From: Tannerellaceae bacterium
GTDB taxonomy: Bacteria; Bacteroidota; Bacteroidia; Bacteroidales; Tannerellaceae
NCBI GenBank assembly: GCA_031265595.1
Contig: JAISCM010000184.1
Span: forward strand, 1-11,633
Reading direction: 5' to 3'
Length of the DNA stretch: 11,633 bases
The position numbers were made by a program, and so were the translations under genes. A model generated the notes under the pieces. That model ran no database searches. It was not told where the DNA came from and saw nothing but the letters and a program-made list of their open reading frames with translations. The stretch's first letter is position 1; every line of letters starts with the position of its first letter. Below, piece after piece: positions 6,217 through 11,633 of the stretch.

Positions 6217-7226
6217 ATCTTAACGTTCATTATTACAATGTATCTGTCCTTTTCATCTCTCAGGTCGAGCGTATAATCCCGTCCAAAAAGTAAATCAAGA
6301 CGTTTTCTGCTATTGATCAATCCTATGCCGCCTTGCTTTTTTATATGAAACGATTTGGGCTTCGGATTTTCACATCTGAAGTATAATCGCTCCTCCTCCA
6401 TCCGAAAGACGATCGTAACAAACGAATCATTCTCCGGATTATGTTTTACCGCATTTTCTACAAACGGAATAAACAGCAAGGGCGGCGCTTCTACATTACA
6501 GTCTCCTTCGCTATGTATCGCATACGTGAAACGATCCCGGCGTGTTTTTTCCAGCGCGAGAAAGTCTTCCAAAAACGCAATCTCCTCGCAAAGTCTAACT
6601 GTTTTTTTCGAGCTTCCTTCAATCTGATAATGCAACAGATCATTCAGCTTAGAGAGTATGAAGGAAGACTTCCCTGTATCCTCGCCCGCCATAATGTTGG
6701 CATTGTTCAGCATATTGAAAAGGAAGTGAGGGTTGATCTGATTTTGCAGATTAGCCAATTCAATTTCCATTGTTACACTCTCTAACGCGTTTATCTTTCT
6801 TTGGTTATCAATGCGGTACCTAAACAGTTGAAGGGCGGTAAGGCCAAATACAAAGAGGATAAATGCAGCTAAGCCCGATACGACATCCAAAAGGGGAGGC
6901 GTATGCTGCGGCCCATTGCCGGGAGCAGCCAGTTGAAGCAGCTCTAAACCCACGACCGCGAAGATGATCAGAAGCGGAAAAGACAGTATATATTGCCACG
7001 TTTTCCCACGCAGCAAAAACCCCGGAACCAGAAGATACCTATTCGCATAAAGTATCGTATTGATCATCAGAAAATAAGGAATCCAAAGCCAGATCCGTGC
7101 GGGAATAAACCCTGCGGCCTCCTCCCACATTACATTCATCGTAATCAGCAGTACCATAAACTGTATGAACAGATGCTGCGGAACGCTGTATGCGCGTGTG
7201 TTCGATCTATTGTTTATTTTACTCAT
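6213..7226 (-). CDS. LytS-type sensor histidine kinase (intact catalytic motifs)
   Basis: The 337-residue protein has four predicted membrane helices (about 18-36, 45-63, 79-99 and 113-135), a short coiled linker, and a His_kinase (PF06580) core. The phosphoacceptor is His167 in QNQINPHFLFNMLNN; the N-box is ENAVKH with Asn258; a G-box GGIGL follows at 299-303, then NSRKRLDLLFG. No periplasmic sensor domain is present, so the signal is probably sensed within or at the membrane. It overlaps the degenerate kinase gene by 8 bp upstream and the LytTR regulator by 4 bp downstream, which defines its partner. All motifs needed for autophosphorylation are present, in contrast to its upstream neighbour. 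Confidence 0.94.
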   Translation of the reverse strand: MSKINNRSNTRAYSVPQHLFIQFMVLLITMNVMWEEAAGFIPARIWLWIPYFLMINTILYANRYLLVPGFLLRGKTWQYILSFPLLIIFAVVGLELLQLAAPGNGPQHTPPLLDVVSGLAAFILFVFGLTALQLFRYRIDNQRKINALESVTMEIELANLQNQINPHFLFNMLNNANIMAGEDTGKSSFILSKLNDLLHYQIEGSSKKTVRLCEEIAFLEDFLALEKTRRDRFTYAIHSEGDCNVEAPPLLFIPFVENAVKHNPENDSFVTIVFRMEEERLYFRCENPKPKSFHIKKQGGIGLINSRKRLDLLFGRDYTLDLRDEKDRYIVIMNVKI

Positions 7227-8256
7227 AGTCTGCCCCTGTTTTATTCAGTACGAATGCTAACGAGCGTATATCTCTGTTGATACTGAAATCACGGCCATAG
7301 AATAGCGTAAACCTCTGTTCTACTTTTTGAAAATCGCAAGACAGCAAATCAATATCTGCCACATTCACGGTAAAGCGTATCAGGTTGTCTTCAAAGTCAA
7401 AGCTAAGGCGCAAGTCCGATGGCTTTTGTTTCATTATCTCTTGAATGAATGGCATAAAGAGGAATGGAGCGATAAAGAAGTTACTGTCTCCAACTGTCGA
7501 AATGTTATAGACAAAGTTGTTTCCGGCGTTTTGCTGTTCCAGCGATAAGTAGTTTTCGATAAATGAAAGATCCGACCTCATCAACACCCGTTCCCTTTTA
7601 CAATCGTAAAGTTCATACCTCAGCAGTTTGCTAAGCCTGAGTAGCGTGGCAGATACTTTTTCGGGCTCTGCTCTGACTGTTTCCGATGCATACGCTAAGA
7701 CGCCATAAAGAAATTCAGGATTGATCCTGTTTTTGAGTTCATCCAGATTGCTCCTGAGCCATGCGTTCTCCAGGTCGTCTATCCTGCCGGTGTCACGCGC
7801 CCATTGTTGCAGCATCGCCGTAATCGAGCTGCCGGCAATACAAACGACATAAAGCGTCAGATCGGATAGCCCATCAAGAAGAACATATACCGTAAATTCC
7901 ATGCTGATCCCCCGGGAGGCAAGGATTAAATACTCAGTCAGATAGGTAATTGAAAGAAACAACACGATACATAGCAGGAAACTCGCCACATAAGTCCTAT
8001 AGTTGTTTTTTGCAAAATAACGCGGAATAAGAACTTTCAGGTTGAAATAAACAAACGAAACCGGTATGCCAGCCAGGCACACACCATACAACCAAACCTT
8101 ACCCCCCAACACATCAACATGTTCTGAAAAGACAGAGAAAGACATACTCAGGGCAATAGGCAAAAACAGAAGTATGAAAATCACATGCCGCCACACGCTG
8201 AACCTTGTCTGTGTAAGGAAATCGAAAATAAAGCTGTTATTATTTATTGTTGCCAT
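7219..8256 (-). CDS. Degenerate LytS-type histidine kinase (predicted pseudokinase)
   Basis: The 345-residue protein has the same design as the next gene: four membrane helices (about 22-43, 52-72, 87-108 and 128-149), then a linker and a His_kinase-like region. Alignment by eye shows loss of every catalytic element. NPHFLFN is NPEFLYG, so the phosphoacceptor His is Glu181. The N-box ENAVKH is QEIMKQ (272-277), losing the magnesium-binding Asn. The GxGL G-box is absent, although the following FTLFYGRDF keeps the family's RLxLLFGRDY shape. The frame is intact with no stops, so it is a maintained pseudoenzyme rather than a decaying gene. I start at Met 8256 because the family usually begins near FxFxxLT and a promoter lies just upstream; an ATG at 8310 would add 18 residues. 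It overlaps the intact kinase by 8 bp. Confidence 0.88.
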   Translation of the reverse strand: MATINNNSFIFDFLTQTRFSVWRHVIFILLFLPIALSMSFSVFSEHVDVLGGKVWLYGVCLAGIPVSFVYFNLKVLIPRYFAKNNYRTYVASFLLCIVLFLSITYLTEYLILASRGISMEFTVYVLLDGLSDLTLYVVCIAGSSITAMLQQWARDTGRIDDLENAWLRSNLDELKNRINPEFLYGVLAYASETVRAEPEKVSATLLRLSKLLRYELYDCKRERVLMRSDLSFIENYLSLEQQNAGNNFVYNISTVGDSNFFIAPFLFMPFIQEIMKQKPSDLRLSFDFEDNLIRFTVNVADIDLLSCDFQKVEQRFTLFYGRDFSINRDIRSLAFVLNKTGADYE

Positions 8257-8262
8257 GCGTTC

Positions 8263-8292
8263 CAAAGATAATGACTTTTTCAATGCCTCAGA
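8263..8292 (-). promoter_or_regulatory. Probable promoter of the pseudokinase-kinase-LytTR operon
   Basis: On the minus strand TCTG (8289-8292), an 18-nt spacer and TATCTTTG (8263-8270) make a near-complete Bacteroidetes promoter. The -7 box ends 6 nt before the ATG at 8256, so transcription would begin at or very close to that codon. This argues against the upstream ATG at 8310 and suggests a leaderless or nearly leaderless message. Confidence 0.5.
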
Positions 8293-8318
8293 ACTCCCGT
8301 CGACTAACATTGATAATA

Positions 8319-8891
8319 CTATTTTAATTTCATTTCTTCTTCAATGATTTTATCAATGATCTGTTTACTCAACATTTCGATAAGTTGATCTATTGTTTTT
8401 TCAAAATCAGTAATACTTGAGTAAATTTGATCTGCGGAATATAGATTCAGAGCAATGTGTGCATGAGGTAATGGTTGTTTGGCTGTTTTCACATGCAGAT
8501 GTGGATTCTTTTTGTAAATCCCATGCGTAGGGTCATCTTCTATCGGGTCACAGTGCAATAGCAAGTATTCTCCTTTAGGAAAATTCCGGCAATACTCTTG
8601 ATTAATACAATATACGTGGAAATATGCTCTGGCAAGGGTGTATGCTGTTTCACTTAATTGATTCCAGATTTCATAATAAGAGCAATTGTATTCATCTGCG
8701 TGTGTTCTAAATCTCCAAGTAGTAAATTCCCGGCCAGTCTCAATAATATCTGATGCTGCAAAAGTTATTTTAGAGTTCATTGAGAGTTGTTGAACACAAA
8801 GAGCATTTGTATTGCAAGCTATTTTCTTCAACGTATTTTTGATACTTCTAATTCTATGTGCTGACAAATCATCAATTGTCGAAATTAACAT
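8319..8891 (-). CDS. Unrecognised protein coupled to the DNA methyltransferase
   Basis: I do not recognise this 190-residue soluble protein. It has no signal peptide or membrane segment. The middle part (about 68-105) is aromatic and Cys-containing. A short beta-like stretch, EYLLLHCDP, is followed by two histidine pairs, H131-L-H133 and H143-A-H145, separated by KTAKQPLP. The C-terminus (about 155-190) is a charged amphipathic helix. The acidic-then-HxH layout vaguely recalls small families such as DUF2290 or DUF6516, but I cannot assign it to one. No PD-(D/E)XK, HNH, GIY-YIG or PLD nuclease motif is visible. Its start lies inside the 3' end of the methyltransferase gene (20-bp overlap), so it is almost certainly a functional partner. 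The DNA is A+T-rich like the methyltransferase and unlike the genes to the left. Confidence 0.75.
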   Translation of the reverse strand: MLISTIDDLSAHRIRSIKNTLKKIACNTNALCVQQLSMNSKITFAASDIIETGREFTTWRFRTHADEYNCSYYEIWNQLSETAYTLARAYFHVYCINQEYCRNFPKGEYLLLHCDPIEDDPTHGIYKKNPHLHVKTAKQPLPHAHIALNLYSADQIYSSITDFEKTIDQLIEMLSKQIIDKIIEEEMKLK

Positions 8892-11478
8892 CTTCTCCTA
8901 AAATTATTGATTTTTCTTCCTCTGTCAACAAGTAAAATTCACAAGCTAAAATATTAATTCTTTGATCCAATTCTATAGCTTGAATCCCTTCGGACAACTC
9001 CCGTTGTTTTACAAGTTTAATGAAATTAATAAGTTTGTTGGTATCTAACGTGCGTGGATTAGGTATCGGAGTAATCTTTAATGATTTGGGCTGTATTTTA
9101 TTATATCCGCCTCTATATTTGTTGGCATGATTAGCAATAAACCAATAACAAGGTGTTGAGTTCAACATACCTAAGAAATAATATAAAAGATTGACGTCAC
9201 CTCCAAATGATTCTTTCAATCTAATATAACATCCATGCGAAACAACATACTTCCCAATACTATCAATAGAAAATTTAGGAATAATAGTTAATTCAGGCGT
9301 TATTATTTTAGGTATAAACATAGTAGATGGATTTACAATACTTCTCAACATCCACCATTTGGATGGTTGAGAGTTTCTTCCCTCTAATTGTTTTTTATGA
9401 TTGTTAAGATATTCCCACGTGTTAGGATAGTTGGTAGAAAGCGCCGTTTCATCTATAGGATCTCCGTTATCCAAATAATGATAAAAGATATACCGGTTAC
9501 TTTCTACCGGAACAGCATACGTTTTCTTTTCTTTATCCCCAAGATATGGTTTATAGATTCCTTCTTCACCTTTTGGTATATCTTCTTTTCTCCGTAAAAA
9601 GACGGCATCGCATCCTGAAATAATACCGGAACTAACCTCCAGATAGTCACTTATAGTTTGGTGCTTTCGTATTTTTTGCTCTATTTCATATTCCTTATTT
9701 GGCAAGATCAACCAATTCTCAGCCGTAAAGGCGTTAGTACTTACTTTATAGATGGAATAAAATGAATTATCCGTTTCTTCATCATTAATGATGTCTTCCA
9801 AAGCCTGTCCTACATAATTTTTACACTTTAATATGGTAGTTGTAGAGAAGTCTTTCGGATGCTGTTTTTTCTCAAATATCAACAAAATGGAGTAGACGCC
9901 TGTGTTTCCAAAAACGGGAATAGCGGATAAATCTGCAAGAAGTTTAATAGTACAGTTATCTGTTATATACTTACGTAGTTTCTTCGCTCCTTCATTTATT
10001 AAAAAACTATGAGGGATAATAAACAAGGCCGTCCCTCCTGGCGATAGCAAATCAACACTAAGTTTTAAAAAAGCCAAATACAAATCTGATTTCCCTTTTG
10101 AAAAATCAGAAAAAAAAGAAGTGTCTTTTAAAAAAGCTTTCAATTCGTTTGATAAAAACTCATATCTGATATATGGAGGATTAGATATAATCAAGTCAAA
10201 TGAGTTCAGATAATCCCTTTTTCCATATAAATACTGAATTGATTCTTTATGAACTACATTTAGTTTCGGAAAATCCGAATAGAGTAACAAATAGAGAAGC
10301 GCTAAAGACAATTCAGTTGCCTGGCATGCATTTACATCAACATCTATAGCAAGTATATTTGAGAACGCATTTTTTATTTCTTCTGCATTCAAATGAGGGT
10401 TACACTTTTCACCAAGTAACTCTAATAGCGTTCTCATAAAAATGCCTGATCCAACTGCGGGTTCAAGTATTTTCAGGGTGTTGAATTTACTTAATGGTAT
10501 TTCTTTCAATACATATTTAGCAAAAAAACGGGCAATATATTCTGGCGTATAATATGAACCCGTTAGTTTGAAAGGATTCTCAACGTGTAATGCAGCCACA
10601 TATCTTTCATAGATACGACTTAATGCATGCTTTGAAATGATTGAAAAGTCATACTGAAAACCATCTATGTTTTGATAAAAACTTTCGAAGATGGATTTAA
10701 ACATATATGGATTAATCGAATTAAGTGAGCTTAATAAGAATGGATTTATATAATCCTCCGGGATATTTTTCTGTCCAAGCTGTTCGGCCGCTTCGGCAAA
10801 GCATTTTGAAATGTCTCCTATTTGTTCCCGACCTAATTTAGCTTCAATACATTCTAATAATACGTTTCTTGATACAGAAAATCCATTATACCTCTTCTGG
10901 TTATCTTCTAAGGCTCTAATAAAAATGATAGCATTAAATAGAGATGATAGCGACACGGTTTCAATCCGGTTGTTTAACTCTGCCGAGAGTAGTCTTCTCC
11001 ATCGGGATATATTGCTAATTAAAGAATCGTCTAACGCTTTTATATTTGTGGATGGACGTTTTCCTACCACCATTTCGAAAGCTTCACTCCTAAGCATTTC
11101 ATAAGAATGTCCGTCAATACGTATTTCTTCTACAATTCCCTTTTCTGTGCTATTCAATATAAAAGAGTATGTAACTCTATATTTGTCAATAGAGATCAGC
11201 CAGGATACTAAATTATTATAAGAAACACTGTATAAAGCTTTTTTTTCTTCATAATCCAAATCATTGAAAGGTTTCGTCAGGAAAGCCAATACAGCCGTAT
11301 TTTCTAAACCACTCTCTATTGATAAATAGCCATTAGAAAAAGATTCATTTTTCGACGGTTGCATATAGTAACCAGGATTCCAACCTAATTCTTTAGCAAA
11401 CTGATATACAATCTTTTTATGATCTATCGCTGAATCAATAGATGTCAATTGGTTATGTATTAGCCTTACTGAGTTCAT
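8872..11478 (-). CDS. Eco57I/TaqI-like adenine-N6 DNA methyltransferase
   Basis: This 868-residue protein has a central class I methyltransferase domain. GSYYTPEYIARFF (from 307) is the usual lead-in; SAM-binding motif I is LEPAVGSG at 338-345; an acidic motif II is in AIDVDVNACQATELS; the catalytic motif IV is N433-P-P-Y436 in FDLIISNPPYIRYE; and PGGTALFIIPHSFL follows. The last third has a TaqI-like target-recognition pattern (YVVSHGCYIRLKE, YYFLGMLNS, YNKIQPKSLKITPIP). About 300 N-terminal residues precede the catalytic core, as in type IIG enzymes and BREX PglX, but I find no PD-(D/E)XK residues there and the protein is shorter than PglX. It should methylate adenine in a specific but unknown DNA site. 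It overlaps the unknown 190-residue gene by 20 bp. Its A+T-rich composition suggests horizontal acquisition. Confidence 0.9.
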   Translation of the reverse strand: MNSVRLIHNQLTSIDSAIDHKKIVYQFAKELGWNPGYYMQPSKNESFSNGYLSIESGLENTAVLAFLTKPFNDLDYEEKKALYSVSYNNLVSWLISIDKYRVTYSFILNSTEKGIVEEIRIDGHSYEMLRSEAFEMVVGKRPSTNIKALDDSLISNISRWRRLLSAELNNRIETVSLSSLFNAIIFIRALEDNQKRYNGFSVSRNVLLECIEAKLGREQIGDISKCFAEAAEQLGQKNIPEDYINPFLLSSLNSINPYMFKSIFESFYQNIDGFQYDFSIISKHALSRIYERYVAALHVENPFKLTGSYYTPEYIARFFAKYVLKEIPLSKFNTLKILEPAVGSGIFMRTLLELLGEKCNPHLNAEEIKNAFSNILAIDVDVNACQATELSLALLYLLLYSDFPKLNVVHKESIQYLYGKRDYLNSFDLIISNPPYIRYEFLSNELKAFLKDTSFFSDFSKGKSDLYLAFLKLSVDLLSPGGTALFIIPHSFLINEGAKKLRKYITDNCTIKLLADLSAIPVFGNTGVYSILLIFEKKQHPKDFSTTTILKCKNYVGQALEDIINDEETDNSFYSIYKVSTNAFTAENWLILPNKEYEIEQKIRKHQTISDYLEVSSGIISGCDAVFLRRKEDIPKGEEGIYKPYLGDKEKKTYAVPVESNRYIFYHYLDNGDPIDETALSTNYPNTWEYLNNHKKQLEGRNSQPSKWWMLRSIVNPSTMFIPKIITPELTIIPKFSIDSIGKYVVSHGCYIRLKESFGGDVNLLYYFLGMLNSTPCYWFIANHANKYRGGYNKIQPKSLKITPIPNPRTLDTNKLINFIKLVKQRELSEGIQAIELDQRINILACEFYLLTEEEKSIILGEDVNFDN

Positions 11479-11502
11479 ATATTTACCTTTCTGTTTTCAT
11501 CG

Positions 11503-11532
11503 CAAAAGTACGAAGAAAAAACAAAACCCAGA
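11503..11532 (-). promoter_or_regulatory. Probable promoter of the methyltransferase operon
   Basis: On the minus strand TCTG (11529-11532), an 18-nt spacer and TACTTTTG (11503-11510) fit the Bacteroidetes promoter form, with the -7 box complete. The ATG at 11478 follows 24 nt after the -7 box. The -33 element lies inside the terminator stem of the upstream gene. Confidence 0.55.
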
Positions 11533-11550
11533 CATTCACATGCCCGGGTT
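11511..11550 (-). terminator. Factor-independent terminator of an upstream minus-strand gene
   Basis: Read on the minus strand, AACCCGGGCAT (11550-11540), loop GTGA and ATGTCTGGGTT (11535-11525) form an 11-bp stem with two G-U pairs, followed by TTTGTTTTTT. This is a textbook stem, tetraloop and U-tract. It lies 22 nt before the methyltransferase's -7 box reads through, so it ends a transcript entering from the right edge and insulates the methyltransferase operon. Confidence 0.78.
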
Positions 11551-11594
11551 AAGATAAGAATTTAAACCTAAATTGGGAATTTAACCCAAACTCT

Positions 11595-11633
11595 TTATTT
11601 GACGAACACTTTTTCCATTATACATTCGTCACT
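11595..11633 (-). CDS. Possible C-terminal end of an unidentified gene (partial)
   Basis: Twelve open codons on the minus strand read SDECIMEKVFVK and end in TAA at 11595-11597, 45 nt before the terminator stem at 11540-11550. A terminator on this strand implies a gene ending close by, and this is the frame that ends in the right place. Twelve residues cannot identify a family, and a different frame with a stop nearby cannot be excluded. Confidence 0.35.
   Translation of the reverse strand, partial: SDECIMEKVFVK

Noticed and set aside
8872..11478. BREX PglX or a classical type IIG restriction enzyme
   Set aside because: The protein is shorter than typical PglX, no brx/pgl companions are present, and no PD-(D/E)XK residues are visible in the N-terminal region. 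A divergent nuclease cannot be fully excluded without profile searches.
11545..11587. GGGTTAA/TTAACCC inverted repeat as an attachment site or element end
   Set aside because: The arms are only seven bases in A+T-rich DNA, there is no matching copy at the other end of the A+T-rich block that I could see, and no integrase or transposase is present.

Overview
The window looks like a chromosomal segment of a Bacteroidales bacterium; Parabacteroides/Tannerella-like is a guess from gene content and base composition. The support is: the divergent promoters match the Bacteroidetes pattern (TTTG spaced from TAnnTTTG); clear Shine-Dalgarno sites are generally absent; and the families are typical of the group (DUF1599 next to a BT_3928-type DoxX protein, DUF3791, LytS/LytTR pairs, SUMF1-like lipid- or membrane-anchored proteins).

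Layout. (1) 1-1804, minus strand: a DUF1599 protein followed by an overlapping DoxX-family membrane protein that runs off the left edge. (2) 1908-2993, plus strand: an AI-2E-family (PF01594) transporter transcribed divergently from region 1. (3) 2994-3433, non-coding: a 22-bp-periodic array of TCGCGA-centred units that is also one large palindrome and probably a bidirectional terminator, then a small second terminator hairpin, then repeated GCTTTCAGCCGG motifs ahead of the next gene. (4) 3434-5465, plus strand: a membrane-anchored SUMF1/FGE-like protein, a lipoprotein with a HEFSH zinc-metallopeptidase motif, and a small DUF3791 protein, possibly one transcription unit. (5) 5488-8256, minus strand: three overlapping genes, in transcription order a LytS-type kinase homologue that has lost all catalytic motifs, an intact LytS-type histidine kinase, and a LytTR response regulator. 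(6) 8319-11478, minus strand: a visibly more A+T-rich pair, a large Eco57I/TaqI-like adenine-N6 DNA methyltransferase overlapping an unrecognised 190-residue protein. No nuclease is recognisable in either. A terminator for a further upstream minus-strand gene, and probably that gene's last codons, lie at the right edge.

How it may work together. Region 5 is probably a membrane-sensing phosphorelay in which the intact kinase phosphorylates the LytTR regulator and the degenerate kinase acts as a sensory or structural partner. Region 6 is best read as an acquired modification (or restriction-modification/defence) module inserted upstream of the promoter of region 5. The best candidates for something undescribed are the 22-bp palindromic array, the pseudokinase-kinase-regulator operon and the methyltransferase plus unknown-partner pair. 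All names rest on motif reading without database searches.
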